A stretch of 15,559 bases of DNA from a bacterium (GTDB lineage Bacteria > JAHJDO01). The stretch covers positions 1-15,559 of the forward strand of contig JAUWOV010000042.1 of assembly GCA_030611945.1 (NCBI GenBank), given 5' to 3'. The translations under genes and the position numbers were made by a program. Every line of letters begins with the position of its first letter. The first letter of the stretch is position 1. The notes under the pieces were generated by a model, which was not told the origin of the DNA, ran no database searches, and saw only the letters and a program-made list of their open reading frames with translations. This document shows, in pieces, positions 7,263 through 15,489 of the stretch.

Positions 7263-7718
7263 ATGGCAAATTTGAATAAGGTTTTTTTGATAGGCAATTT
7301 GACAAGGGATCCGGAACTCAAATATGTACCAAGCGGTGCTGCAGTAACGGATATTAGCATAGCGGTTAACCGTTCTTTTACAAAAAAAGATGGTGAAAAA
7401 GGAGAAGAGACTCTTTTTGTAAAGGTTGTTATATGGGGTAAACAGGCAGAGTCGTCTGCGAAGTATCTTAGTAAAGGAAGACCTGTATTTATAGAAGGGC
7501 GCTTGCGAACCAATTCATGGGAAGACAAAGATGGACAAAAAAGGAACGCTATGGAAGTAGTTGCGGAGAGAGTCCAGTTTCTTGGTACGCCGCAAGGGAG
7601 CAGCAATACTGCGCCTATGCCAAGTGAAGAAAAAAGCTCGCCAGTTCCTGAAATACAGATTGATGAGAAAGAAGAGAAAAAACCGGACAAATCCGAAGAG
7701 GACGAAGTCCCATTCTGA
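7263..7718 (+). CDS. ssb: Single-stranded DNA-binding protein
   Basis: Coats single-stranded DNA during replication, repair and recombination. Of 151 residues, the first ~108 form the OB fold: LNKVFLIGNLTRDPELKYVPSG, ISIAVNRSF, FVKVVIWGKQAE, YLSKGRPVFIEGRL, WEDKDGQKR and VVAERVQFLG. A Ser/Pro/Glu-rich linker follows, ending in the acidic tip EEDEVPF, the consensus docking site for partner proteins. It lies between rpsF and rpsR with a Shine-Dalgarno at 7249-7255, the classic order in many bacteria. The linker carries the second copy of a 20-base repeat shared with rplY. Confidence 0.98.
   Translation: MANLNKVFLIGNLTRDPELKYVPSGAAVTDISIAVNRSFTKKDGEKGEETLFVKVVIWGKQAESSAKYLSKGRPVFIEGRLRTNSWEDKDGQKRNAMEVVAERVQFLGTPQGSSNTAPMPSEEKSSPVPEIQIDEKEEKKPDKSEEDEVPF
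7665..7684 (+). repeat. 20-base exact repeat, copy 2 (in ssb linker)
   Basis: Identical to 4280-4299 in rplY and read in the same frame (EKEEKKP, followed by Asp). It lies in the disordered acidic linker just before the SSB tip. Confidence 0.7.
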
Positions 7719-7742
7719 TATAATAAAAAGGAGATTATCTTT

Positions 7743-7994
7743 ATGTTTCAAAGAGGGAAAAAAGTCAAAGGCAAGAAAAAAAAGATCATAAGGCATAAAT
7801 ATTGTAGGCTTTGTGTTGAAAAGATGGATGAAATTGATTATAGGGATATAAAGACACTATCCGGATTTATTACCGAGAGAGGGAAAATTCTTTCAACCAA
7901 AGTTTCAGGGAATTGCGCACGTCATCAAAAGAAACTTACCGTTGCAATAAAACGAGCAAGAATGTGCTCGTTACTGCCTTTTTCTGCACAATAA
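7743..7994 (+). CDS. rpsR: Ribosomal protein bS18
   Basis: Small-subunit protein that partners bS6 on the 16S platform. The 83 residues include a basic N-terminal tail, KYCRLCVEKMDEIDYRD, LSGFITERGKIL, the conserved GNCARHQKKLTVAIKRAR and a C-terminal LLPF. CRLC together with NCARH gives a CxxC...CxxH set that could bind Zn; this is the cysteine-bearing form of bS18. The Shine-Dalgarno AAGGAG at 7728-7733 is 9 bases before the ATG. The next gene begins 1 base after its stop. rplI, which often follows in this operon, is not present. Confidence 0.97.
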   Translation: MFQRGKKVKGKKKKIIRHKYCRLCVEKMDEIDYRDIKTLSGFITERGKILSTKVSGNCARHQKKLTVAIKRARMCSLLPFSAQ

Positions 7995-7995
7995 A

Positions 7996-8898
7996 TTGAG
8001 AAAAATAACCCTGCTTTCATTAGTATCGCTGTGTTTTTTTATCTCAGGAAGATTTTTTGTTTTTGGACAATTGTTCTTTCAAGTCTTGGTTCCTTTACCC
8101 ATTGTTATCTGTGTGTATCTACTTGGTGTCCGTAAAGGGTTTCTGTGCTTTTTTATTATGGCATCAGGTGTCTACTTGATTTTTCAGAACCACTTTTCTA
8201 CTGTTTTATCTATACAATTGGGACTTTTGGGCTTAGTTACAGGTGTAATATTAGAAAACAAATTTTCCTTTATAAAGACCAGTGTTTTATTAACAGTTAT
8301 TTTAGGCATTACGAGTCTTTTGGCTATTTTTATAATTTCATTGCATGATGAAAATTTTCTTAATAAAATTTTCATGAATTTACAGATTCATATAGATAAA
8401 AGTCTGAAAATTTATGAAGAGACTGGCATCAGCAGAGAAAAGATCGAATTAATTAAAGAGTCATTTAGTACAGCATTAAATATAATTAAAACTAGTTTTC
8501 CAGCCATTATTTTTATTATTAATTTTTTAATAGTCAGCATCAATCTTTTCTTCTCAAAAAAGATACTTGGTTTAGAAGCTCTTAAATTATCTCCTTTTAA
8601 AACATGGAAGCTTAGGGATGAGTTTATATGGATATTTATTAGCTGTGCCATAATGACATTTCTATTCAAATACGCCAAATTTCAATCAGGCTATACAATA
8701 GGACTGAATTTGCTGATTATTATTTCAACAGTTTATCTGGTTGGTGGATTAGCAATTACGAGTTTCTTTTTTGACAAATGGAAGGTGTTTCCTTTTGTTA
8801 AGGTGTTGATTTATACACTTGCTTTTATGCAGCCGATTTTTCTTATACTCATTATTATATTGGGGCTAATTGATTTCTGGTTTGATTTTAGAAAATGA
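7996..8898 (+). CDS. Multi-pass membrane protein, YybS/DUF2232-like
   Basis: A 300-residue, very hydrophobic protein with about eight predicted membrane segments: roughly residues 5-25, 27-43, 46-64, 70-87, 95-113, 167-188, 214-230 and 234-256, plus a C-terminal one near 270-295. A soluble helical stretch (about 118-160) contains ETGISREKIELIKESF. Composition, the WKLRDEFIWIFI segment and position straight after rpsR resemble the YybS/DUF2232 family, whose role is unknown. The start is TTG at 7996, one base after the rpsR stop and without a Shine-Dalgarno, so translation is probably coupled; a downstream ATG near residue 53 would remove the first membrane segments. Its end overlaps tatD by ATGA. 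Family assignment is by resemblance and context, not certain. Confidence 0.7.
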   Translation: MRKITLLSLVSLCFFISGRFFVFGQLFFQVLVPLPIVICVYLLGVRKGFLCFFIMASGVYLIFQNHFSTVLSIQLGLLGLVTGVILENKFSFIKTSVLLTVILGITSLLAIFIISLHDENFLNKIFMNLQIHIDKSLKIYEETGISREKIELIKESFSTALNIIKTSFPAIIFIINFLIVSINLFFSKKILGLEALKLSPFKTWKLRDEFIWIFISCAIMTFLFKYAKFQSGYTIGLNLLIIISTVYLVGGLAITSFFFDKWKVFPFVKVLIYTLAFMQPIFLILIIILGLIDFWFDFRK

Positions 8899-9674
8899 AA
8901 CTTTTCGATACTCATGCGCATTTAACTGATTCTGCTTTTAAAGAGGGAATTGATTCGGTCATATCTGAGGCAAATAAGAATGATGTTGAATATATGGTCA
9001 ATGTTTGCTGCGATATTTCCAGTATTGAAGTCGGATTGAAGACGGTTTATGGGAAGAAAAATATATTGACTGCAATTGGTTTGCATCCGAATTATGCTGA
9101 TGAAATCAAACAAGATAACATAAAGTATTTGAAAAAATGTTTGGAAGAGTACCCGAATATTGTAGCGATAGGGGAAACAGGTTTGGATTATTACAGAGAC
9201 ACTTCAGGCAAAGAACTGCAGAAGGTGCTTTTCCGTAAGCATATTGAGTTGGCTTTAGAATTTAAATTGCCGATAATTATCCATAATAGAGAAGCTCATA
9301 AAGATATCTTGGGTATTATCAAAGATTACTCTATAAGCAGGGGAGTGATACATTGTTTTTCAGGAACCTTAAAATTTGCGCAAACTTGCCTGAATCGCGG
9401 CTTTTATATTTCATTTGCGGGGAATCTCACTTATCCAAATGCGCCTGATTTGAGGCAGGCTGCAAAGGAGGTGCCAAATGATAGAATTCTCATAGAAACC
9501 GATTCTCCCTATCTTGCTCCACAAGCTGTAAGAGGTAAACGAAATCAGCCAAGCTTTTTAAAGTATACAGCTTTGGAACTTGCAAGAGTTAAAGAACTTG
9601 ACGCAGAAGAAGTAGCCTGCCATACTACAGAGAACGCTAAAAAACTGTTTGGGTTAACAAATATCGGAGAATAA
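8895..9674 (+). CDS. tatD: TatD-family metal-dependent hydrolase/DNase
   Basis: A TIM-barrel metallohydrolase of the TatD/YcfH/YabD group; members show 3'-5' exonuclease activity and act in DNA repair or turnover. At 259 residues the length is typical. The metal ligands are in place: THAHL with His7 and His9, GETGLDYY (93-100) with Glu94, IIIHNREAH with His130, VIHCFSG (151-157) with His153, and ETDSPYLAP (201-209) with Asp203. It overlaps the upstream membrane gene by four bases (ATGA) and ends one base before lysS, so it is embedded in the operon. The symbol follows the family; the closest paralogue (tatD, ycfH or yabD type) cannot be separated by eye, and the length and lysS proximity suit the YcfH/YabD type. 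Confidence 0.93.
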   Translation: MKLFDTHAHLTDSAFKEGIDSVISEANKNDVEYMVNVCCDISSIEVGLKTVYGKKNILTAIGLHPNYADEIKQDNIKYLKKCLEEYPNIVAIGETGLDYYRDTSGKELQKVLFRKHIELALEFKLPIIIHNREAHKDILGIIKDYSISRGVIHCFSGTLKFAQTCLNRGFYISFAGNLTYPNAPDLRQAAKEVPNDRILIETDSPYLAPQAVRGKRNQPSFLKYTALELARVKELDAEEVACHTTENAKKLFGLTNIGE

Positions 9675-9675
9675 A

Positions 9676-11151
9676 ATGACAGATGAGCATGAACTGGTTA
9701 AAATAAGAAAAGAGAAATTGAAAAAAATAAGAGAGCAGGGAATAGATCCTTATGCTCTGCATTTTAAACGAACTCACTCCTCAAAATCAGTGCATGAATG
9801 CGCTAAAAAAGTATCTGTTGGCGAAGTGTTAGAGGATTTGGAGGTTGCTGTAATAGGAAGGATAATCACAGTAAGAGAACATGGTAAAAGCTGCTTTGCT
9901 AATATAAGAGATGACTCCGGGGATATACAAATATATGTTAAGTCAAACGCTGTTGGAGAAAAAGCATACGATTTATTTAAACTGATTGATATAGGCGATT
10001 TCATAGGAGTCAAAGGAAAGATATTTAAAACGAGAACAGGAGAGAACACTATACTTGTTTCAAAATTATCCGTATTCTCAAAGTCTTTACAAACTTTGCC
10101 TGAAAAGTGGTCGGGTCTCAAGGACATAGAATTAAAATACCGCAGAAGATACGTTGATCTAATAGCAAATAAAGATATTAAGCCGTTATTCAAGCTTCGC
10201 AGTCATATAATAGGCTCAATGCGAAAGTTTCTAGAAGGAAAGAAATTTCTGGAAGTAGAAACCCCCATGATGCAGCAGATACCCGGTGGAGCTATGGCGA
10301 AACCATTCGTAACCCATCATAATACGCTTGATATGGATTTATACCTGAGAATAGCTCCCGAGCTTTATCTAAAAAGGTTAATTGTCGGCGGATTTGAGAA
10401 GATATACGAAATAAACAGAAATTTTCGCAATGAAGGCATATCAACGCGGCATAATCCTGAGTTTACCATGCTTGAACTATATCAGGCTTTTGCAGATTAT
10501 GAAGATCTTATGAGATTAACTGAGGAGATGTTCTATACTCTCGCAGAGGAATGTCTTTGTAAGACGAGTTTGGAGTATCAGGGACATAACATTGAGTTAA
10601 AGAAAGAATGGAAGAGACTGAGTTTTGTTGAGGCAATAAAGAAATATGCTAAGATAGATCTGGAATCGGTTTCAGATAAAGAACTTAAGAATAGCGCAAA
10701 GCACCTTGTTCCGGAAACAAGGAAAATGAATTCCTTTAGAGAGATTGCAGACGCTTTATTCAAGAGGGTTGTAATTCCAAATCTTATTGAACCAACCTTC
10801 ATAATTGACTATCCTGAAAGAATGTGTCCTCTTGCAAAGAAGAAAAGAGATAATAAGAATCTTACGGAAAGATTTCAACCTTATATATGCGGCATAGAGT
10901 TAGGAAACGCATATTCTGAGCTGAATGATCCAATGGAGCAGAAGGAGCGCTTTTTGGACCAGATAAAAGACAGAAAAATAGGAGATGAAGAAGCGCATCT
11001 TATGGATGAAGATTTCATTACTGCCTTGGAATATGGCATGCCTCCAACAGGAGGATTGGGTATAGGCATTGACAGGCTTGTTATGCTTTTCACCAATTCC
11101 CCATCAGTTAGAGATGTGATACTATTTCCGCAGTTGAAGCCTCAGAAGTGA
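9676..11151 (+). CDS. lysS: Lysyl-tRNA synthetase, class II
   Basis: Charges tRNA-Lys, releasing AMP and PPi. The 491 residues are normal for the bacterial class II enzyme. An N-terminal anticodon-binding OB fold spans about 55-150 (VIGRIITVREHGKSCFANIRD). The catalytic domain has motif 1 near 187-200 (KFLEVETPMMQ), IPGGAMAKPF (202-211), RIAPELYLKRL (225-235), motif 2 NRNFRNEGISTRHNPEF (247-263), GIELGNAYSELNDP (406-419) and motif 3 GLGIGIDRLVMLF (460-472). The start is one base after the tatD stop, with CGGAGA at 9665-9670. CPLAKK replaces the more common SPLAK at 384-389, a minor change. It appears to be the last gene of its run. Confidence 0.98.
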   Translation: MTDEHELVKIRKEKLKKIREQGIDPYALHFKRTHSSKSVHECAKKVSVGEVLEDLEVAVIGRIITVREHGKSCFANIRDDSGDIQIYVKSNAVGEKAYDLFKLIDIGDFIGVKGKIFKTRTGENTILVSKLSVFSKSLQTLPEKWSGLKDIELKYRRRYVDLIANKDIKPLFKLRSHIIGSMRKFLEGKKFLEVETPMMQQIPGGAMAKPFVTHHNTLDMDLYLRIAPELYLKRLIVGGFEKIYEINRNFRNEGISTRHNPEFTMLELYQAFADYEDLMRLTEEMFYTLAEECLCKTSLEYQGHNIELKKEWKRLSFVEAIKKYAKIDLESVSDKELKNSAKHLVPETRKMNSFREIADALFKRVVIPNLIEPTFIIDYPERMCPLAKKKRDNKNLTERFQPYICGIELGNAYSELNDPMEQKERFLDQIKDRKIGDEEAHLMDEDFITALEYGMPPTGGLGIGIDRLVMLFTNSPSVRDVILFPQLKPQK

Positions 11152-11190
11152 TCCGTTCGTTATTATAGGTTTATTAAATTATCAATATTC

Positions 11191-11218
11191 TTGACAATTA
11201 GTAGCCAATAACTATAAT
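11191..11218 (+). promoter_or_regulatory. Consensus-like sigma70 promoter for the fabG operon
   Basis: TTGACA (11191-11196) and TATAAT (11213-11218) both match the sigma70 consensus exactly, with a 16-base spacer. Transcription would start near 11225, leaving a leader of about 25 bases before the fabG ATG at 11251, with AGGAGG at 11241-11246. The gap (11152-11250) is the longest between confident genes after the accessory island. No hairpin-plus-T-run terminator for lysS is visible in it. The spacer includes TAGT...ACTA, a weak dyad that could be an operator. Confidence 0.8.
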
Positions 11219-11250
11219 GCCAGCAATGAATTAAGAAATTAGGAGGAAGC

Positions 11251-11991
11251 ATGAAGCTTGATGGAAAAACAGCAATTGTAACTGGCGCGGCTCAGGGTAT
11301 TGGAAAGGAAATAGCGCGCAGCCTGGCAAAGGAAGGTGCAAATGTTGTGGTTTCAGATATAGATGTTGAACATGCGGGACAAACAGCAGATCAGATAAAA
11401 AGAATGGGAAGAAAAGCTCTGGTTGTAAAAGCTGATGTTTCTGTGCCAGAGGAAGCTGTAAACATTGTAGAAAAAACGATTGACAAATTAGGAAGTCTGG
11501 ATATACTCGTCAACAATGCCGGAATAACCAGGGACAACTTTATTTTACGCATGAAGAATGAGGATTGGGATAAGGTGTTAGCAATAAATCTTAAGGGTAC
11601 ATTTAACTGCATTAAAGCATCTGCAAAAGTTATGTTAAAGCAAAGAAAAGGCAGAATAGTAAACATGGCGTCTATTATAGGATTGATAGGCAATTCCGGA
11701 CAGGCGAATTATGCCGCTTCTAAAGCAGGAGTAATTGCCTTAACCAAGTCTTGCGCCAAAGAATTTGGTTCAAGAGGAATAAATGTTAATGCTATAGCGC
11801 CGGGTTTTATAAGCACAAGAATGACAGAAGTGCTTAAAGAAGATACAAAGCAAAAAATGCTGGGTAATATTCCGTTAGGTAGATTTGGCTTAGCTACTGA
11901 TGTTGCAAATCTTGTTTTATTTCTTGTCTCTGATGAAGCAAATTATATCACAGGACAGGTAATTAATGTAGACGGTGGGATGGTAACTTGA
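11251..11991 (+). CDS. fabG: 3-oxoacyl-[ACP] reductase
   Basis: NADPH-dependent reduction of 3-oxoacyl-ACP in type II fatty acid synthesis. The 246-residue short-chain dehydrogenase has TGAAQGIG (11-18) for cofactor binding, LVNNAG (86-91), Asn113, Ser141, and the catalytic YAASK with Tyr154 and Lys158, followed by VNAIAPGFISTRMT and the C-terminal GQVINVDGGM. The SDR fold is shared by many reductases; the FabG call rests on NNAGITRDN (88-96), the APGFI segment and the adjacent acpP and fabF. It is the first gene after the consensus promoter, with AGGAGG at a short 4-base spacing. Confidence 0.95.
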   Translation: MKLDGKTAIVTGAAQGIGKEIARSLAKEGANVVVSDIDVEHAGQTADQIKRMGRKALVVKADVSVPEEAVNIVEKTIDKLGSLDILVNNAGITRDNFILRMKNEDWDKVLAINLKGTFNCIKASAKVMLKQRKGRIVNMASIIGLIGNSGQANYAASKAGVIALTKSCAKEFGSRGINVNAIAPGFISTRMTEVLKEDTKQKMLGNIPLGRFGLATDVANLVLFLVSDEANYITGQVINVDGGMVT

Positions 11992-12018
11992 AGTTTAAAA
12001 AAAAGGAGGAGATGGAGT

Positions 12019-12252
12019 ATGTCAAGTGAAAAAAGAGTGAAAGAAATTATTGTTGAACAGCTTGGTGTAAAGCCAGAAGAGGTTACTAATGAAGCATCAT
12101 TCGTTGATGACTTAGGCGCTGATTCATTAGACACAGTAGAACTTGTTATGGCGCTTGAAGAGGAATTTGATATTGAAATACCTGATGAAGACGCAGAAAA
12201 AATTGTTACAGTTGTAGATGCGACAAACTACATAGACAAGCACGTCCAATAG
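12019..12252 (+). CDS. acpP: Acyl carrier protein
   Basis: Carries acyl intermediates on 4'-phosphopantetheine. The 77-residue acidic protein has the conserved [14 protein letters not shown] with the attachment Ser36, then [16 protein letters not shown] and VVDATNYI. The start ATG at 12019 is preceded by AAGGAGG (12003-12009) at 9 bases. An earlier ATG at 12012 is out of frame. It lies between fabG and fabF, the usual fatty acid synthesis order. Confidence 0.98.
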   Translation: MSSEKRVKEIIVEQLGVKPEEVTNEASFVDDLGADSLDTVELVMALEEEFDIEIPDEDAEKIVTVVDATNYIDKHVQ

Positions 12253-12271
12253 AAACATTTCGGCCATAGTC

Positions 12272-13510
12272 ATGGAAAAGAATAGAGTTGTTATAACAGG
12301 TATAGGAGCAGTAACACCTGTTGGTAATAATACTAATGTTTTTTGGAAAAATATATGCGATGGAAAGAGCGGAGTAGATCGAATCACTTTATTTGATCCA
12401 GCGGATTTTGACAGCAAGATATCTGGGCAGATTAAAGATTTTGACTCTTCTCTATATATCGGTCAAAAAGATGTAAGAAGAATGGATCGTTTTGTTCAGC
12501 TTGCTGTTGCCTGTAGTAAAATGGCATTAGAGAATAGTGGATTAGATATAGATAAAGAGGATAAGGACAGGATAGGTGTTCTTATAGGCTCCGGAATTGG
12601 CGGATTAAAGGTAATTGAAGACCAGCACAATGCGCTCTTGCAGAAAGGGCCTTCAAGGGTATCTCCTTTTCTTATCCCAATGCTGATAATAGATATGGCT
12701 AGCGGGCATGTTGCAATTCAATTTGGTCTTAAAGGTCCAAACTTTGCAATCGCTACCGCGTGCGCTTCCGGCTCTCATGCAATAGGAGAAGCTTTCAGGA
12801 TTATTCAAAGAGGAGAAGCGAACATAATGGTAGCTGGTGGAACAGAGACTGCAATAACTCCTCTTGGTGTTGCTGGCTTCTGTAAGATGAAGGCTCTTTC
12901 TACAAGGAATGATGAGCCTGAGAGAGCAAGCAGACCATTTGACAAGGATAGAGATGGTTTTGTAATGGGGGAAGGAGCAGGTATTCTGCTTCTTGAGGAT
13001 TTAGATCATGCAAAAAAAAGGAACGCACCAATTTATGCAGAATTAGCAGGTTTCGGTATGACTGCTGATGCATATCATATAACATCTCCGTCTCCTGATG
13101 GTGAAGGAGCTGCGCAAGCAATGAAATTGGCTTTGGACGATGCAGCGCTAAATCCTGAAGATGTTGATTACATTAATGCGCATGGTACTTCAACCCTTTT
13201 CAATGACAGATGTGAGACAATGGCTATTAAAACTGTATTCGGTAAGTATGCAAAAAAAATACCTGTAAGCTCAACGAAATCTATGACAGGTCATCTTTTA
13301 GGAGCAAGCGGAGGAGTTGAATTGATAGCAAGTGTCTTAAGCATAAAGCATGGTATTATTCCTCCAACCATAAACTACGAAAATCCTGATCCTGAATGCG
13401 ACCTTGATTATGTGCCTAATACTGCAAGAGAATGTAAGTTGAGATATGCAATGTCAAATTCATTTGGCTTCGGCGGACATAATTCAGCTTTAGTTGTAAA
13501 AGAGTATTAA
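12272..13510 (+). CDS. fabF: 3-oxoacyl-[ACP] synthase II (KAS II)
   Basis: Condenses malonyl-ACP with acyl-ACP during chain elongation. The 412 residues are full length. The thiolase-fold active site is intact: Cys164 in [12 protein letters not shown], His304 in [11 protein letters not shown], Lys336 and His341 in [14 protein letters not shown], and the C-terminal NSFGFGGHN (396-404). The ACP-synthase loop reads DMASG (141-145) where NMASG is more usual. No Shine-Dalgarno is seen in the 19 bases after acpP, so this start may depend on coupling or be weakly initiated; the N-terminal [15 protein letters not shown] confirms the start region. FabB is less likely given the length and context. Confidence 0.97.
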   Translation: MEKNRVVITGIGAVTPVGNNTNVFWKNICDGKSGVDRITLFDPADFDSKISGQIKDFDSSLYIGQKDVRRMDRFVQLAVACSKMALENSGLDIDKEDKDRIGVLIGSGIGGLKVIEDQHNALLQKGPSRVSPFLIPMLIIDMASGHVAIQFGLKGPNFAIATACASGSHAIGEAFRIIQRGEANIMVAGGTETAITPLGVAGFCKMKALSTRNDEPERASRPFDKDRDGFVMGEGAGILLLEDLDHAKKRNAPIYAELAGFGMTADAYHITSPSPDGEGAAQAMKLALDDAALNPEDVDYINAHGTSTLFNDRCETMAIKTVFGKYAKKIPVSSTKSMTGHLLGASGGVELIASVLSIKHGIIPPTINYENPDPECDLDYVPNTARECKLRYAMSNSFGFGGHNSALVVKEY

Positions 13511-13526
13511 ATAAGGAGACAGACAT

Positions 13527-14666
13527 ATGGATTTTAGTTTGACAGAAGAACAGCAGATGATGCTTGAGGAAGTTAAGAAGGTTTGTGAAGAGAAAATAGC
13601 TCCCAGAGCAGAAGAGGTTGACGAGAAAGGTGAATTTCCGAAAGAGAACATTGAGCTTTTGGCTAATATGGATTTGCTCGGACTTGTTATACCTGAGGAA
13701 TACGGCGGTCTTGGTATGGGTTTTTTAACTTGGGCTCTTGTTGCTGAAGAGATCTCAAAGGCGTGTGGAACAACAGGCCTTATCTTTGGAGCTAATTTGC
13801 TTTGCGTATATCCATTAATAACTTTTGGCACAGAAGAGCAAAAGAAGAAGTATCTGCCACCTCTTGCAAAGAATAAACTTGCGGCGTTTGCGCTCACTGA
13901 GCCGGAAGCAGGGTCTGACGCCGGAAACGTCAAGACAACAGCAAAGCTTGAAGGAGATCATTATATAATAAACGGCAGAAAGATCTTTAATACAAATGGC
14001 GGAGAAGCAAGCACATATATTATTGTTGCAGTCACACATTCAAATCAGGGTCCTCGAGGTCTGAGCGCGTTCATAGTTGAGGAAGATACTCCCGGATTTA
14101 CAATAGGACAAAAGTTTAACAAGATGGGGTTCAGCGCGCTTCCGAATGTGGAACTTGTTTTTGATAATTGCAAAGTACCTAAAGAGAACTTGTTATTAAA
14201 AGAGAGACGAGGTTTTAGGGTTGCAATGGAAACATTTGATGCGGGCAGAATTGGGGTTGGCATAGGCGCGATTGGTATTGCTGAGGCAGCGTATGAAGCT
14301 GCGCTCAAATATGCAAAGGAAAGAGTGCAATTTGGAAAGCCAATAGCATCTTTTCAGGCAATTCAGCATATTCTGGCTGATATGGCAACGGAGATTGAAG
14401 CGGTAAAATTGATACTTTATAAGTCAGCATGGCTTAAGGATAATAGTATGCCTTTTGAAAAATACGCCTCAATGGGAAAACTAAAGGCTTCAGAGGTTGC
14501 TATGCACGTATCTACAAAAGCTGTGCAGGTTTTTGGCGGATACGGATATATGAAGGAATATCCTGTGCAGAGGTATATGAGAGAAGCAAAACTGTTTGAA
14601 ATAATAGAAGGCACATCGGAAATTCAGCGCAGTGTTATTGCAAACTTTATATTAAAGGGGCGCTAA
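13527..14666 (+). CDS. Acyl-CoA dehydrogenase, short-chain/butyryl-CoA type
   Basis: FAD enzyme that oxidises acyl-CoA to trans-2-enoyl-CoA or, in anaerobes with a bifurcating ETF, works in the reducing direction. The 379 residues are typical. An N-terminal helical domain (about 1-115) is followed by AFALTEPEAGSDAG (120-133) of the FAD/substrate site, the beta domain, RVQFGKPIASFQ (266-277) and VQVFGGYGYMKEYPVQRYMR. The catalytic base is Glu361 in IIEGTSEIQR, the position used by short- and medium-chain enzymes. It resembles clostridial Bcd throughout. AAGGAG at 13513-13518 precedes the ATG. It lies 16 bases after fabF and 3 bases before etfB, so it shares their transcript. Substrate chain length, and whether it acts on CoA or ACP esters, cannot be decided from sequence alone. 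Confidence 0.93.
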   Translation: MDFSLTEEQQMMLEEVKKVCEEKIAPRAEEVDEKGEFPKENIELLANMDLLGLVIPEEYGGLGMGFLTWALVAEEISKACGTTGLIFGANLLCVYPLITFGTEEQKKKYLPPLAKNKLAAFALTEPEAGSDAGNVKTTAKLEGDHYIINGRKIFNTNGGEASTYIIVAVTHSNQGPRGLSAFIVEEDTPGFTIGQKFNKMGFSALPNVELVFDNCKVPKENLLLKERRGFRVAMETFDAGRIGVGIGAIGIAEAAYEAALKYAKERVQFGKPIASFQAIQHILADMATEIEAVKLILYKSAWLKDNSMPFEKYASMGKLKASEVAMHVSTKAVQVFGGYGYMKEYPVQRYMREAKLFEIIEGTSEIQRSVIANFILKGR

Positions 14667-14669
14667 ATC

Positions 14670-15470
14670 ATGCAATTCATTGTTTGTATAAAACAAGTTC
14701 CTGATACTGAAGAAATTAACAGTGTTAAAATAGATTCCCAGACAAACACAATGATCAGAGAGGGAATAAAGAATATTATAAATCCCTTTGATGAGAACGC
14801 AATTGAGGAAGCTATTAAATTAAGGGATAAATACGAAGGCAAGGTTACCGTTATCAGCATGGGGCCTCCGCAGGTAGAAGCTGCGCTTAGATCTGCTCTG
14901 GCAATGGGCGCTGATGAAGCGATACTTATTTGCGATAGAGCATTTGCCGGATCGGATACACTTGCTACATCCTACACACTAGCTCAAGCCATAAATAAGA
15001 TAGGCAGCTTTGACGTTGTATTATTCGGTAAACAGGCTATAGATGGTGATACTGCTCAGGTTGGGCCCGGTGTTGCAGAGCAACTCGGTATAGCGCAAAT
15101 AACATATGTCAGAAAAATAGAGATCAATGATAATATATTAAGGGCTGAGAGAGCATTGGAGAATTCTTTTGAGGTTGTGGAGGTAAAGCTTCCATGCGCA
15201 GTAACAGTTACAAAAGAGATCAATGAACCTCGTTATGCTTCAATGAAGGGCCTTCTTATGGCAAGGAAAAAACAGATTCATGTCTGGAAAGCTGAAGACT
15301 TGGATGTTGATAAGGATAAAATAGGGCTGGACGGTTCTCCTACTCAGGTAGTTAAAATATTCACTCCCCAGATAAAGCATGAAGGTGAGATTCTGGATGG
15401 TACAGCCTCAGAAGTCGTAGATAAACTTGTTTCAAAATTAACAGAACATAAGTTGTTTCTGGTCGGATAG
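14670..15470 (+). CDS. etfB: Electron transfer flavoprotein beta subunit, bifurcating-type features
   Basis: Partner flavoprotein subunit that passes electrons to or from the acyl-CoA dehydrogenase. The 266 residues include CIKQVPDT (6-13), INPFDENAIEEAI (37-49), SMGPPQ (63-68), DRAFAGSDTLATSYTL (89-104), KQAIDGDTAQVGP (121-133) and the family signature KEINEPRYASMKGLLMA. MGPPQ, DRAFAGxDT and AIDGDTAQVGP are shared with the EtfB of anaerobic, electron-bifurcating Etf/Bcd complexes, in which a second FAD sits in EtfB and NADH drives both crotonyl-CoA and ferredoxin reduction. That activity is inferred. The weak Shine-Dalgarno AAAGGGG (14654-14660) lies in the end of the dehydrogenase gene. etfA normally follows directly; here a tRNA gene begins 19 bases after the stop, so etfA is elsewhere or beyond the tRNA. 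Confidence 0.96.
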   Translation: MQFIVCIKQVPDTEEINSVKIDSQTNTMIREGIKNIINPFDENAIEEAIKLRDKYEGKVTVISMGPPQVEAALRSALAMGADEAILICDRAFAGSDTLATSYTLAQAINKIGSFDVVLFGKQAIDGDTAQVGPGVAEQLGIAQITYVRKIEINDNILRAERALENSFEVVEVKLPCAVTVTKEINEPRYASMKGLLMARKKQIHVWKAEDLDVDKDKIGLDGSPTQVVKIFTPQIKHEGEILDGTASEVVDKLVSKLTEHKLFLVG

Positions 15471-15477
15471 ATCCGAC
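15462..15477 (+). other. Small inverted repeat across the etfB stop
   Basis: GTCGGAT (15462-15468) and ATCCGAC (15471-15477) are exact inverted copies around a 2-base centre; opening the last pair gives a 6-bp stem with a TAGA loop. It spans the etfB stop codon. No T-run follows, so it is not a convincing intrinsic terminator; it could be an mRNA end or processing hairpin before the tRNA. Confidence 0.45.
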
Positions 15478-15489
15478 TCCTACATTTAT

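Noticed and set aside
7133-7690. 185-codon open frame on the minus strand over rpsF and ssb
   Set aside because: It covers two recognised genes in antisense, and no family features appear in its translation.
7561-7791. 76-codon plus-strand frame overlapping the end of ssb and the start of rpsR
   Set aside because: Out-of-frame reading of Lys/Glu-rich coding sequence; both real genes have clear family motifs and their own ribosome binding sites.
11152-11190. Rho-independent terminator after lysS
   Set aside because: AT-rich sequence only; no GC-rich stem followed by a T-run could be drawn.
15462-15489. Intrinsic terminator after etfB
   Set aside because: The inverted repeat is real but very tight and is not followed by a run of T, so I list it only as a hairpin.
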